Made by a program: the position numbers and the translations under genes
The notes under the pieces: generated by a model
Told to the model about the DNA's origin: nothing
The model's database searches: none
Seen by the model: the letters and a program-made list of their open reading frames with translations, nothing else
Origin: Maridesulfovibrio sp.
GTDB lineage: Bacteria; Desulfobacterota; Desulfovibrionia; Desulfovibrionales; Desulfovibrionaceae
Assembly (NCBI RefSeq): GCF_963678865.1
Contig: NZ_OY787459.1
Coordinates: 1,392,501 to 1,456,500, forward strand
Direction of reading: 5' to 3'
DNA length: 64,000 bases
Part shown: positions 25,227 through 34,353 of the stretch, in pieces
Layout: the number at the start of each line of letters is the position of its first letter
How positions within the stretch are numbered: the stretch's first letter is position 1

Positions 25227-26372
25227 CTACAGGTTGGCGAGGATGATTTCACCGAATTCCTTGCAACCGACCTGTTCTGCACCGCTGATCTGGCCGGCCA
25301 GATCCACGGTTACCTTCTTGGCAGCAAGAGCTTTTTCAACTGCATTCTTGATCAGGACTGCTGCATCTCCCATGTCGTTATTTTCCAGCAGCATGGCACC
25401 GGACAGCAGGATGCTACCGGGGTTGGCGAGATCTTTTCCGGCGATGGTAGGTGCGGTTCCATGGGTTGCTTCATAGATAGCGAGTTTATCGCCCATGTTA
25501 ACCCCCGGAGCAAGTCCGAGACCGCCAACCTGTGCAGCCAATGCGTCGGAAAGGTAATCACCGTTAAGGTTGGTGGTAGCAACTACGCTGTACTGTTCAG
25601 GGCGCATGAGCAGCTCCTGAAACATGGCATCAGCGATACGATCATTGACGACAACCTTGCCGGTGGCGTCTTCGCCTTCCTTGACAACCTTGCCTGCATA
25701 CTCTTCCTCGGCAAGATCATAACCCCACTGGCGGAAACCGCCTTCGGTGAATTTCATGATATTACCTTTGTGGACCAGAGTGACAGACTTGCGGTTCTGG
25801 GCAATGGCGTAGTCAATGGCACGGCGGACCAAACGCTTGGAGCCTGCGGGGGTGATGGGCTTAATGCCTACTCCTGCAGTGGGATCGATCTTGGCACCCA
25901 TTTCATTCACCAGAAAATCTATTACTTTCTTTGCTTCGGGGGATGCAGAACTCCACTCGATTCCGGCATAAACGTCTTCGGTATTTTCGCGGAAAACAAC
26001 GATATCGACGAGATCAGGACGTTTTACCGGAGATTCAATACCTTCAAAGTAGCGGATGGGGCGGATGCAGGCATAGAGATCAAAAACCTGTCTCAGGGTA
26101 ACGTTGAGTGAACGGATACCTTTGCCGACCGGGGTCTGAAGAGGGCCTTTAATAGCCAACTCAGCCTTGGCGAGGGCATCGAGGGTTTCCTTGGGCAGAT
26201 ATTCACCTGTAGCCTCATAAGCTTTTTCTCCCGCAAGAAGCTCTACCCATTCAATCTTTTTATCACCTGAGTAAGCTTTCTCAAGAGCAGCATCAATAAC
26301 AGGACGGGCAGCTCCCCATACTTCAGGGCCGATACCGTCACCTTCGATAAAATATACTTTTTTTGTAGACAA
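25227..26372 (-). CDS. icd: Isocitrate dehydrogenase (NADP-type family)
   Basis: 381 residues from a TTG start at 26372, chosen because AAAGGAG lies six bases upstream on the minus strand; an in-frame GTG eight codons earlier has no ribosome site. Key features are VYFIEGDGIGPEVW, IKGPLQTPVGKGIRSLNVTLRQ (with the phosphorylatable/substrate Ser region), VFRENTEDVYAGIEW, and NLNGDYLSDALAAQVGG with metal-binding Asp residues. It converts isocitrate to 2-oxoglutarate. The EATHGTAPTIAGKD segment is characteristic. Coenzyme specificity should be NADP by family but was not tested residue by residue. Stands alone. Confidence 0.93.
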   Translation of the reverse strand: MSTKKVYFIEGDGIGPEVWGAARPVIDAALEKAYSGDKKIEWVELLAGEKAYEATGEYLPKETLDALAKAELAIKGPLQTPVGKGIRSLNVTLRQVFDLYACIRPIRYFEGIESPVKRPDLVDIVVFRENTEDVYAGIEWSSASPEAKKVIDFLVNEMGAKIDPTAGVGIKPITPAGSKRLVRRAIDYAIAQNRKSVTLVHKGNIMKFTEGGFRQWGYDLAEEEYAGKVVKEGEDATGKVVVNDRIADAMFQELLMRPEQYSVVATTNLNGDYLSDALAAQVGGLGLAPGVNMGDKLAIYEATHGTAPTIAGKDLANPGSILLSGAMLLENNDMGDAAVLIKNAVEKALAAKKVTVDLAGQISGAEQVGCKEFGEIILANL

Positions 26373-26723
26373 AACGATCTCCTTTATTGCTGGCACAGCT
26401 CCGGTTCCTTATGGCTGCACAGTGAATTGATACCTGTGTATGAAGAGATGACATCAGGCATGACCGGACGGCGTTTCTAGTCATTCGTTGAACTGAAAAG
26501 AGGAACCGGATGGATTCCGTCCGCAGGCTGGATTAACGGCAGGGTTGTATCTGCATAATAAAATTCAGGGGCGATAATTACGATATTCTTTCAAAAAAGT
26601 AAAGGACAGCCAACCAGACACCACTATTAAGCAGATACTTCTCAAAAAGATAAAATCAGGAAACTATAATCAAAGAAATCAAGCTCCCGCTGTAAAGTAT
26701 TCGTAATTGGTCGAGAAAATAGA
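26373..26723. other. Intergenic region upstream of icd
   Basis: About 350 bases between the icd start and the flagellin terminator. It should hold the icd promoter on the minus strand, but I see no convincing -35/-10 pair. No protein-coding or RNA gene is visible. Confidence 0.5.
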
Positions 26724-26755
26724 AAAGGGAGGCCCGGAAATACGGACCCCCCTTT
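26724..26755 (-). terminator. Flagellin terminator
   Basis: An imperfect stem, AAAGGG...CCCTTT closed by CCG/CGG with two mismatches, followed on the minus strand by TTTTC. It lies 29 bases past the flagellin stop. Confidence 0.65.
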
Positions 26756-26784
26756 CTGAGTTGTATATAACCCACCCGTGGTTA

Positions 26785-27669
26785 TTAGCCACCGATGAGC
26801 TGCATTGCCATCCTGGGCATACCGTTTGCCTGGGAGAGCATGGCTACTGCGGACTGAGTGAGAATCTGGTTCCTGGTGAACTCAGTCATTTCAGTCGCTA
26901 CGTCTACGTCGGAAATACGGGATTCCGAAGCCTGAACGTTTTCAGCCTGAATCGAGAGGTTGGTAATGGTGTTTTCCAGTCTGTTCTGGAGAGCACCGAG
27001 GTTTGCACGAATCTTATCCTTGGAGATAATTGCATTCTGCAACTTATCAAGGGATTCCTGCGCCAACTGCTGGGTTGAGATGGAGTTGTTGGCACCCATA
27101 CCGACACCGAGAGCCGAAGCGGTAGAGGTTCCGATGGAGACATAGTAGTAGTCTTCCGCAGAATCGTTTCCGGTACCGAAGTGAACCTTTACCGGACCGG
27201 AGGACGTAAGTCCGGAACCGTCATGGGAACTGTTTTCACCGGACATGTTACCGTTCAGCAGGTGAATTCCGTTGAAGTCGGTCGCATTTGCGATACGGGT
27301 AATTTCTGAAGCCATTGCCTGATATTCAGAGTCGATAATAAGACGCTGGTCAGAGTTGTAGGTACCGGTTGCGGCCTGAGTTGCCAGTTCCTTCATACGG
27401 ATGAGCTTTTCATCGATAACACCCAGTGCTCCATCAGCAGTCTGGATCATGGAGATGGCATCGTTGGCGTTGCGGATACCCTGGTTAAGGGACTTAATAT
27501 CTGCACGCATGAGTTCGCGAATTGCCAGACCTGCGGCATCGTCAGCTGCGGTTCCTACACGAAGCCCTGAAGACAGGCGACGGGTTGAGGTTCCGAGAGC
27601 ACCATACGATTCACTCAGGTTGCGTTGTGCGTTCATTGCCATCAAGTTGTGATTAATTACGAGCGACAT
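26785..27669 (-). CDS. fliC: Flagellin
   Basis: 294 residues, a compact flagellin. The N-terminal D0/D1 part reads MSLVINHNLMAMNAQRNLS and LSSGLRVGTAADDAAGLAI; the C-terminal D1/D0 part has RLENTITNLSIQAENVQASESRISD and ends SQANGMPRMAMQLIGG. The central variable domain is short (roughly residues 130-200), close to the minimal length. The polymer forms the flagellar filament. An ideal AAGGAGG lies eight bases before the ATG. A leader region of several hundred bases with strong RNA structure lies upstream. No other flagellar gene is in the window. Confidence 0.97.
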   Translation of the reverse strand: MSLVINHNLMAMNAQRNLSESYGALGTSTRRLSSGLRVGTAADDAAGLAIRELMRADIKSLNQGIRNANDAISMIQTADGALGVIDEKLIRMKELATQAATGTYNSDQRLIIDSEYQAMASEITRIANATDFNGIHLLNGNMSGENSSHDGSGLTSSGPVKVHFGTGNDSAEDYYYVSIGTSTASALGVGMGANNSISTQQLAQESLDKLQNAIISKDKIRANLGALQNRLENTITNLSIQAENVQASESRISDVDVATEMTEFTRNQILTQSAVAMLSQANGMPRMAMQLIGG

Positions 27670-27947
27670 AATAATTCCTCCTTGAATTATCTATAAAATT
27701 CGCCTGAGTGGTTCCTTCCACTCCGACCTTTTACTGGTTAACTTAGTCAGTACAAAATCCGCTTGAATTTCTACTGCATAAAATACCCTCCGGAACAGTT
27801 CGACATGCGGCCTATGGCCGGTCAGCCCGGATAACAACCGATACTTTGTTTTGAGCATCTTCGGGCATTACCTGCATTTGGACTCACGCAGGTGTCCGCT
27901 TAATCTTCGGTTAAGACGCGGGACCCCTGTTAATGAGTCCGCGACTC
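27670..27947 (-). other. Structured leader between candidate RNA and flagellin
   Basis: No gene. On the minus strand it contains GAGTC-GCG-GACTC, CTTAA-N7-TTAAG and ACCTGC-N12-GCAGGT hairpins that partly overlap, so alternative folds are possible. No sigma-28 or sigma-54 consensus was found in it, so the flagellin transcription start remains undetermined. Confidence 0.4.
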
Positions 27948-28171
27948 TGTACAGGCACGGCCATACGGCAGCAATTCTCACATGTCCCTTGTGGGAAATT
28001 TCTCTATGCGGATAGTTCCGCACATTACCAACCTCCGAGAACCACATCGGCCAAATGCCTTTATATGCTCGTAAAAATAACGGTCTGTTTTACTCCGGAC
28101 ATCCTCCCTTGTTGCTTGGATAGAGGTTTACTCTGCGAGAGTATTTGCAATGGGTATGCCTGCCGCCTGAC
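27948..28171 (-). ncRNA. Candidate structured RNA, possibly 6S-like
   Basis: On the minus strand several nested helices can be drawn: CAGGC...GCAUAC (28169-28154) with GUAUG...GCCUG (27966-27952) as an outer stem; UGUG/CACA (28046-28043 with 27993-27990) and GGAGGUU/AAUUUCC (28036-28030 with 28000-27994) inside; and a terminal hairpin UGCGGA-ACUA-UCCGCA (28022-28007). The order of helices and the GGUUGGU bulge resemble the terminal arm of 6S RNA as remembered from E. coli. A -10-like TAATAA just upstream would start transcription near 28171. The 5' side is longer than in a standard 6S RNA. Ends and identity are uncertain; a long structured flagellin leader is the alternative. Confidence 0.35.
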
Positions 28172-28279
28172 AAGCGTTTATTAATTTCCAAAAAGAATAC
28201 ACAAGATCTTGTTTAGACAGGATTTTTAAAAATAAATCTTTCTTAATGTAAAAAAATACCGGGGTGCAAAAAGATCAAA

Positions 28280-28319
28280 CGGGAAAGATCTGCCCTGTGT
28301 GAAGAGGAAAATCTTTCCC
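28280..28319 (+). repeat. Inverted repeat in the leader of the histidine kinase gene
   Basis: GGGAAAGAT and ATCTTTCCC separated by about 22 bases. It lies just before the short leader ORF; no T-run follows on the plus strand, so it is not a normal terminator for that strand. Confidence 0.5.
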
Positions 28320-28337
28320 TCTAAGGGAGGGAGGAAA

Positions 28338-28376
28338 ATGTTTACAGGATCTCCTTTCATATATATGACCCGGTAA
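28338..28376 (+). CDS. Possible leader peptide, 12 residues
   Basis: An open frame, MFTGSPFIYMTR then stop, with a very strong ribosome site (GGGAGGGAGGAAA) directly before the ATG. It ends 14 bases before the kinase start at 28391, which itself has a weak site. It may couple translation of the kinase, or the ribosome site may be used for something else. There is no run of regulatory codons that would indicate attenuation. Confidence 0.3.
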   Translation: MFTGSPFIYMTR

Positions 28377-28390
28377 AAGCATCGGGCGAA

Positions 28391-30961
28391 ATGCCCACAA
28401 AGGCCCTTTCAAGGGCGGATCACATATTTCCAATGAAGATAAGAAGCATACATAAGCTTAACAACCGTATCAGGAACTACCTTTGCTTGTTCCTGACCAT
28501 TTTCATCGCAAGCTCAATCTGTTTCATCAGCCTCTTCCTCTGGTCTGTGACCAAAGAGGTGGACAACAAAGCCGCAACATGGGCCAACTACCTTGTTGAG
28601 CGAATCTATTTTCTGGAAACCGTAGTAACTTCCCGGGCCACTTTCGATCACGGCATGTCCATCCTCAGGATATCTCCTGACGGAGAAGTGGTTAACAGCA
28701 GACCTTTTCCATCTGACACCAAATCAGTTGCAGAATCCCCTTTTTTTCAGGAAGTGAAAGACTTCGTCCCCGGCCAGTCAATACTCATATCCCAGCAGGA
28801 TAAAGGTGAAAGTCAGGCTTATCTCGTCCAGCGACTGGACCACAGTTTCGCCATTGCGAAGGTTCCACCGGATTGCCTTCTTCCTGTTTCGCCGCACAAT
28901 ACGGAACTGCAGATTAAAGACAAAAACGGGAACTATATTTTCAATTCAAAAAACAGCTACGTTCCCGGTTCGCTAAAGCTGAGCAAACTTTATTTTTCCC
29001 ATTTTCGCGTATTTTCATCCGCTGAAGCCAAAGTAAAAGAATTCGGAGGGCTCTCCCTGACCGTGGGCAAAAACGTATCCACTGAATTTTATACCGGTCT
29101 GATCCTGATTCTGTTTACAGCAGGTTGCCTCGGAATCCTGATAAAAAGGTCGGCGTTCCTGACATGGGACCTTGAAAAGAATGAGCAGGATTTTAAAAGA
29201 ATCGACAATCTACTGAAAAGAGTCTCCGCAGCACCGGACGAAAAAAGAGACAACCTGCCGGCCATCGAAGCCACAGCTGAACGAATCCGCAAAGTGGACT
29301 GGGAAACCGAAGCCCGTAAAATGTCATTTGAGGAAAACCGGAACTATGTAGCTGCCACGGAATTCTTTTCCGGGAATATTCTCAGGCTGCTCGATGAAGT
29401 GACATCCCATTCGCAAAAGCTGACTATATCAAGGCAGGAATATCACGACCTCGTGCATACCGCCCGGTCCATAATTTTAAGGATGGACCGCAAGGGACGG
29501 TGTACTTTTTTTAATGAATACGCCCAGCATTTCTTCGGTTTCACTAAGCAGGAAATAATCGGGAAAAGTATAATCGGGACCTTGATTCCAAAGACAGAAA
29601 AAGGCGAATCCGGCCTTGAACAATTTGTGCAGGAACTGATCAGCAATCCTGAGGAATTCCCGGACAACACCAACCGGAACAGCCGCAAAGACGGGAGCTG
29701 TGTCTGGGTTCACTGGACCAACAGTCCAGTCTTTGACGATAAGGGGGAACTGACTGAAATCCTCTGTGTAGGTACCGATATTACCAAGCGCAAACAGATG
29801 GAGACCGAGCTTCAGGAAACCAGAAATTACATCCGCAACATACTCGATTCCATGCCTTCGATAATCATAGGACTTGATAATAATTCAAGAATTACCCATT
29901 TCAATTCCGCAGCTCAAAGGCTGGCAGTAATCCCTAAAAATGAAATTGAAGGTGCGGAAGTGGAGGAAGCTTTTCCTTCGCTTGCAAAATATGCATACAG
30001 CATCACTCAGGCTATTGAAACCGGGATCCCTGAAACCGGATTCAGGACTCAGGGGCTGACCACGCCCAACAGCTATCAAGACATCATCATCTATCCGCTA
30101 AATGAAGGGATGGAAGGTGCGGTTATCCGTATTGACGACGCCACCGAACGGGTCCAGATCGACGAAATGATGATCCAGACAGAAAAAATGATGTCTATAG
30201 GTGGACTCGCAGCCGGGATGGCCCACGAGATAAACAACCCGCTTGGCGGAATTCTGCAAGGAATCCAGAACATCGTCCGCAGGGTCTCCCCCGACATCCC
30301 GGCCAACCTCAAGGCTGCGGAAAAAGCGGGCTGTTCTATAGATTCCATTGTGAACTACATGGAAGACCGCAAAATTATAAAAACCCTGAACGGAATAACT
30401 GATTCAGGGGTTCGGGCTGCATCCATTGTTTCCGGAATGCTTGAATTCAGCCGTAAAAGTGATTCCCGGAAGGCTCCCGGAGATCTGCGTAAAATAATGG
30501 ATAAAGCCGCAAGTCTGGCAGCTCAGGATTACAATCCGCAAAAAGGCTATGACTTCAAAAAAATTACCATCATCAAGGATTACGATGAGAACCTAAAGCT
30601 TACGCCCTGTACTTCTACCGAAATCGAACAGGTTTTCCTGAATCTGCTCCGCAACTCGGCACAGGCTATGAATGATTGGAAAGGCATGCCCAGAGCTCCT
30701 GAAATATCCATCAAAATCCGCAACGAACGAAACATGGTCAAATGCACTGTCTCCGACAATGGACCGGGTATGGACGAAAATATACGTAAAAGAGTTTTTG
30801 AGCCGTTCTACACCACCAAAGCTCCGGGGATAGGAACCGGGCTGGGGCTTTCAGTTTCTTACTTCATCATCACCCAGAACCACCGGGGAATTTTTCAGGT
30901 GGACTCCGCCCCCGGCATGGGCACAATCTTCACTATCCAGCTGCCGGCGATGAAAAACTGA
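28391..30961 (+). CDS. PAS-domain membrane sensor histidine kinase
   Basis: 856 residues. Two membrane helices (about 33-55 and 237-255) flank a periplasmic sensor. A first PAS with PAC (around 350-475, FFNEYAQHFFGFTKQEIIG and RKDGSCVWVHWTNSP) and a second PAS (about 480-590) follow. The HisKA box is LAAGMAHEINNPLGGILQG with His612, of the NtrB-like type. ATPase boxes are NLLRNSAQAM, DNGPGMDENI and GIGTGLGLSV. No receiver domain and no adjacent regulator exist. An alternative start is the ATG at 28433, closer to the first helix; neither has a good ribosome site. Signal unknown. Confidence 0.92.
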   Translation: MPTKALSRADHIFPMKIRSIHKLNNRIRNYLCLFLTIFIASSICFISLFLWSVTKEVDNKAATWANYLVERIYFLETVVTSRATFDHGMSILRISPDGEVVNSRPFPSDTKSVAESPFFQEVKDFVPGQSILISQQDKGESQAYLVQRLDHSFAIAKVPPDCLLPVSPHNTELQIKDKNGNYIFNSKNSYVPGSLKLSKLYFSHFRVFSSAEAKVKEFGGLSLTVGKNVSTEFYTGLILILFTAGCLGILIKRSAFLTWDLEKNEQDFKRIDNLLKRVSAAPDEKRDNLPAIEATAERIRKVDWETEARKMSFEENRNYVAATEFFSGNILRLLDEVTSHSQKLTISRQEYHDLVHTARSIILRMDRKGRCTFFNEYAQHFFGFTKQEIIGKSIIGTLIPKTEKGESGLEQFVQELISNPEEFPDNTNRNSRKDGSCVWVHWTNSPVFDDKGELTEILCVGTDITKRKQMETELQETRNYIRNILDSMPSIIIGLDNNSRITHFNSAAQRLAVIPKNEIEGAEVEEAFPSLAKYAYSITQAIETGIPETGFRTQGLTTPNSYQDIIIYPLNEGMEGAVIRIDDATERVQIDEMMIQTEKMMSIGGLAAGMAHEINNPLGGILQGIQNIVRRVSPDIPANLKAAEKAGCSIDSIVNYMEDRKIIKTLNGITDSGVRAASIVSGMLEFSRKSDSRKAPGDLRKIMDKAASLAAQDYNPQKGYDFKKITIIKDYDENLKLTPCTSTEIEQVFLNLLRNSAQAMNDWKGMPRAPEISIKIRNERNMVKCTVSDNGPGMDENIRKRVFEPFYTTKAPGIGTGLGLSVSYFIITQNHRGIFQVDSAPGMGTIFTIQLPAMKN

Positions 30962-30963
30962 CA

Positions 30964-31000
30964 AAGGCCCAGAAAACAAGGAATCGGTTTTCAGGGCCTT
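30964..31000. terminator. Hairpin between the kinase and nagZ genes
   Basis: AAGGCCC-A-GAAAAC pairs with GTTTTC-A-GGGCCTT, a 13-bp stem with one A-A mismatch, between converging genes. No good T-run, so efficiency is uncertain. Confidence 0.6.
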
Positions 31001-31037
31001 GATCATACAAACAAGAAAATTAAGCTATCCGGCATTC

Positions 31038-32168
31038 TCAGCTTCGGCTGGCGGCTGACAACATTTCAGCTTTTGCCCGCATAATACGTTCATAAGACTT
31101 CCTGATCCTGCGTTCGGTAATTTTTCCCTCCCGGACCAGCTTCTTCAAATTGGCAACAGCCTTGCTGCCCAGTCCCGGCTCATAAATAAGATTGTTACCG
31201 AAAAGCAGGATATCCGCTCCGGCTTTGACCGCCCTGTATATTCCTTCCTTGAATCCATACTCACCGCTGACAGCCTTCATCTGCATATCATCAGTTACTA
31301 TAATGCCTTCAAAACCCATCTTCCTGCGCAACAGGCCGTGAATAACTTTCCGCGAAAGGGTTGCCGGTTTTTTACGGTCAAGACGGGCGTTGAAGATATG
31401 GGCAGTCATAACCATATCCGCTTTGCCGTCGGAAATAATTTTACTGAAAGGATAAAGTTCGTCTGGATTCCACGAATCAGTAACATCGGTAAAACCCAGA
31501 TGAGAATCTCCGCGGGAACTTCCATGCCCCGGAAAATGTTTCAGGCAGGAAAGAATCCCCTCAGAATGGAGTCCGTCAATAAAGGACTCAGCAAAACGGG
31601 AAACAATGCGAGGATCATCGGAGAAACTGCGCTGCAGTGCTGCTATAACCGGATTAGCCGCATTACGGTTTACGTCCACAACCGGAGCAAAATCCATGTT
31701 GATACCGACACTTTTCAGGGTACGTCCGATTACCTGTCCGGCCCGTAATGCAGCATGGACATCCCCGCTATTACCGAGTTCGGCGGCGGAAGGAGTTTCA
31801 GGGAATCCCATCTCGCCGGTAAGTCTTTTAATAATGCCGCCCTCCTGATCCACAGCAATAAAAAGTGGAATATCGGAATAGCCCTGCAGGTCTGAAGTAA
31901 GCTTTGCCAATTGCGCGGGACCGGCAATATTACGTACAGTACTGTTCAAAGCGCAGTCCTTGCTGAAAAGGACGATTCCACCGATATGCGAATCACGAAT
32001 ATCACTGATGACCGGGTTTTCCCCCTTAACCTCCAAGCCCCTGAAACCGACCATGACCATCTGCCCGATCATAACATCCAGCTCACTTGGTCCCGGAGAA
32101 ATATCTTTTGAGGCGCAACCGGACAGGACTACACCTAATACCATGAATATCAATAATATTTTTCTCAA
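31038..32168 (-). CDS. nagZ: Lipoprotein beta-N-acetylhexosaminidase (GH3, NagZ family)
   Basis: 376 residues from a TTG start with GGAGAG six bases upstream. Residues 1-18 are a lipoprotein signal with lipobox LSGC (Cys18), unlike the cytoplasmic NagZ of enterics, so it acts in the periplasm or at the outer membrane. The GH3 core shows DQEGG, FAPVVDVNRN, the family signature KHFPGHGSSRGDSH (catalytic His/Asp dyad) and IIVTDDMQMKAV with the nucleophile Asp. It should remove N-acetylglucosamine from muropeptides. Located alone, convergent with the histidine kinase. Confidence 0.92.
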   Translation of the reverse strand: MRKILLIFMVLGVVLSGCASKDISPGPSELDVMIGQMVMVGFRGLEVKGENPVISDIRDSHIGGIVLFSKDCALNSTVRNIAGPAQLAKLTSDLQGYSDIPLFIAVDQEGGIIKRLTGEMGFPETPSAAELGNSGDVHAALRAGQVIGRTLKSVGINMDFAPVVDVNRNAANPVIAALQRSFSDDPRIVSRFAESFIDGLHSEGILSCLKHFPGHGSSRGDSHLGFTDVTDSWNPDELYPFSKIISDGKADMVMTAHIFNARLDRKKPATLSRKVIHGLLRRKMGFEGIIVTDDMQMKAVSGEYGFKEGIYRAVKAGADILLFGNNLIYEPGLGSKAVANLKKLVREGKITERRIRKSYERIMRAKAEMLSAASRS

Positions 32169-32327
32169 CTAACACTCTCCGTTTTTCTGATACATAATAA
32201 AAAAAACATGTTATAGTAAGCATCCTGCAATTTATCAAGAATGGTAAGCATATTGCCACCCGGAATGATTTGCTATAAACGGGTTTCTCCACTTGCGTTT
32301 CATAAATTGCAAAAAGAAGGAAAATAG

Positions 32328-32945
32328 ATGTCCCAGACAGCTCTGCAAAAAGTACTTGATCATGCCCGTGACGGACTGGAAGTCCGCGAGTCTTTTTTTG
32401 AACAGTATTCCCAGCTGGTGGTTGATGTTTCCAGAGCATTGGCCGTACGCCTTGCCCTAGGCTCCAAAATCCTTTTCTGCGGAAACGGCGGCAGTGCCGC
32501 GGACTGTCAGCATCTGGCAGCCGAACTGGTAAACAGATTCAAGCTTGAGCGCCCTCCACTGCCCGGCATTGCCCTTACCACAGATACCTCAATCCTTACC
32601 GCTATCGGCAACGACTACTCATATGAAATGGTCTTTGAAAAACAAGTGCAGGCATTGGGGCAGGCAGGTGATGTTCTGATCGGCATCAGCACTTCAGGCA
32701 GCAGCCCGAATGTAATCAGCGCCCTGAAAGAAGCCCGGCGTAAAGGAATGGTCACTGTGGGGATGACTGGAATAAGTGCGGGAGAAATGCTGCCCATCTG
32801 CGACCACATCATAAGCATCCCCAGCAAAGATACCGCTGTAATTCAGGAAGTCCACATTGCGGTCGGCCATCTTTTCTGTCACCTTATCGACCACTTCCTT
32901 TTTGAAGCAGTCGGCGAACTTGAACCCTACCTAACCGGGGAATAG
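32328..32945 (+). CDS. gmhA: Sedoheptulose-7-phosphate isomerase
   Basis: 205 residues, a single SIS domain. CGNGGSAADCQHLAAELVNRF, ISTSGSSPNVISALKEA and the C-terminal EVHIAVGHLFCHLID are characteristic of GmhA. It converts sedoheptulose 7-phosphate to D-glycero-D-manno-heptose 7-phosphate, the first step to ADP-heptose for the lipopolysaccharide inner core. The ribosome site AAGGAAAATAG is good. A receiver protein and a LysE exporter follow on the same strand with gaps of 27 and 8 bases; they share no obvious pathway. Confidence 0.95.
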   Translation: MSQTALQKVLDHARDGLEVRESFFEQYSQLVVDVSRALAVRLALGSKILFCGNGGSAADCQHLAAELVNRFKLERPPLPGIALTTDTSILTAIGNDYSYEMVFEKQVQALGQAGDVLIGISTSGSSPNVISALKEARRKGMVTVGMTGISAGEMLPICDHIISIPSKDTAVIQEVHIAVGHLFCHLIDHFLFEAVGELEPYLTGE

Positions 32946-32972
32946 GCGAAACTCCAGCAAACGAGCTCCAGC

Positions 32973-33386
32973 ATGCAGATTCTCATTGTCGAAGACAGCA
33001 ACACCAGCAGGATGTACCTCGAAGAAATACTGAAGGTAATCACTCAAAATCTTAAAACAAAAACCATAGACTGCGCTGTCTGCGGCGAAGAAGCACTGGA
33101 AAAATTCGAGCACAAATGGCTTAAAGGGACGCCCTATGATCTTATCTTCATGGATATAATCCTGCCCGGCATGGACGGTCTGCAGACCCTTGAAAAAATC
33201 AGGGATATCGAACAGACACGACAAATCCCCGAAGATAAAAAAGTAAAAGCCATCATGACCACCGCCCTCGACGACAACACAAAGGCTTCGCGTGCTTTTT
33301 TTCAGTGTGAGGCACTTTCATACATAACCAAGCCGATCACTGCCGACAAGATTCATGATGAGCTTAATAAATTCGGCATGATCTAG
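32973..33386 (+). CDS. Stand-alone receiver (CheY-like) protein
   Basis: 137 residues, one receiver domain. It begins MQILIVEDSNTSRMYLEEIL, has phospho-acceptor Asp in LIFMDIILPGMDG, Thr in IMTTALDD and Lys in YITKPI. An insertion around HKWLKGTPYD and the element EDKKVKAIMTT resemble receivers of other Desulfovibrio-type genomes. No output domain and no adjacent kinase. Expression is probably with gmhA. Partner unknown. Confidence 0.92.
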   Translation: MQILIVEDSNTSRMYLEEILKVITQNLKTKTIDCAVCGEEALEKFEHKWLKGTPYDLIFMDIILPGMDGLQTLEKIRDIEQTRQIPEDKKVKAIMTTALDDNTKASRAFFQCEALSYITKPITADKIHDELNKFGMI

Positions 33387-33394
33387 GGGCCACC

Positions 33395-34018
33395 ATGGAC
33401 GCACTGACTCTCGCATTCATCCCGGTCGCAGCAATTCTGACCGTCACTCCCGGATCGGACACCATGTTAGTGGTCAATAACACCCTGACCAGATCCACTG
33501 CCGACGGCCTGTGTACGGTTGCCGGAATCAACGCAGGACTGCTTATCCATGCCCTTGCTTCAGCATTGGGATTATCCATGATACTCATGCAGTCAGCGGC
33601 AGCTTTTGAAATGGTCAAGATGGCCGGCGCGCTCTATATCATTTACCTTGGTTTTCAGTCCCTGCGCAGCAGCAGGAAACATGAGCAGATGAAATTATCA
33701 TCAAAACCATGCAGCAAGGGAGTCTGCGCTTCCATCCGTGAAGGTTTCCTGACCAATGTGCTTAATCCCAAAGTAGCAGTCTTTTATCTTGCACTACTGC
33801 CCCAATTCATTTCTCCAGGCGAATCCATCCTGCGCCAGTCCATGCTGCTCATGGCCATCCACTTCAGCATGGGAATTATCTGGTTCAGCTTCGTCACTTT
33901 GGCACTGGGCAGAATCCGCCATCTCGTTTCCGGGGGCAAATTCAAAAAAAGACTGGAAGCCATTTCCGGTATTGTTTTCATCGGCCTCGGCCTGAAGATG
34001 GCCCTCAGCAGAAATTAA
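33395..34018 (+). CDS. LysE/RhtB family amino-acid exporter
   Basis: 207 residues, six predicted membrane helices. TPGSDTMLVVNNTLTRSTADGL in the N-terminal part and FLTNVLNPKVAVFYLALLPQF in the middle are hallmarks of LysE/RhtB exporters, which expel amino acids or homoserine-type compounds. Starts 8 bases after the receiver gene, so probably co-transcribed. Substrate cannot be told from sequence. Confidence 0.9.
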   Translation: MDALTLAFIPVAAILTVTPGSDTMLVVNNTLTRSTADGLCTVAGINAGLLIHALASALGLSMILMQSAAAFEMVKMAGALYIIYLGFQSLRSSRKHEQMKLSSKPCSKGVCASIREGFLTNVLNPKVAVFYLALLPQFISPGESILRQSMLLMAIHFSMGIIWFSFVTLALGRIRHLVSGGKFKKRLEAISGIVFIGLGLKMALSRN

Positions 34019-34021
34019 TCA

Positions 34022-34300
34022 TTATTCAAATTCTCGCGCCACCCGCAAATTCAGCCCGGTATCTTCCAGATTCCGGGCTTTTTCTTCTGCTGCATCCCGG
34101 TCCTGACAGACCTCAAGGACCAGTTGAGCACATTTTGCTTCATCATAAACCCAGACATTTTCATCCAGCCTGACTCCGGCTTCCTCCACTTTGAGCAAAA
34201 GCTCTGCCCGGCATCGGTCCCTTTGTTCGAAAGAAGCATCAGCAAAATCACCGCCCACTGCCAGAACCCACCACTTCCCTGTTTTTTGAAGACTACTCAT
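34022..34300 (-). CDS. Hypothetical small protein
   Basis: 92 residues from ATG 34300, with GGGAG seven bases upstream; an upstream GTG-type extension to 34333 is less likely. Soluble, mixed charge, no membrane segment. WWVLAVGGDFADASFEQRDRC opens a domain of unknown function, and LVLEVCQDRDAAEEKARNLE looks helical. It ends 3 bases past the LysE stop (convergent). I do not recognise the family. Confidence 0.6.
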   Translation of the reverse strand: MSSLQKTGKWWVLAVGGDFADASFEQRDRCRAELLLKVEEAGVRLDENVWVYDEAKCAQLVLEVCQDRDAAEEKARNLEDTGLNLRVAREFE

Positions 34301-34353
34301 AAAAAACTCCCGTATATCAGTGCAAAGACACACCTTGCCCGCAAAACCTGCAA

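Noticed and set aside
26394..26396. GTG start for icd eight codons upstream
   Set aside because: It has no ribosome site, whereas the TTG at 26372 is preceded by AAAGGAG at ideal spacing.
27670..28171. A cyclic-di-GMP riboswitch upstream of flagellin
   Set aside because: None of the conserved GEMM-I core elements could be found on either strand; the visible helices fit it poorly.
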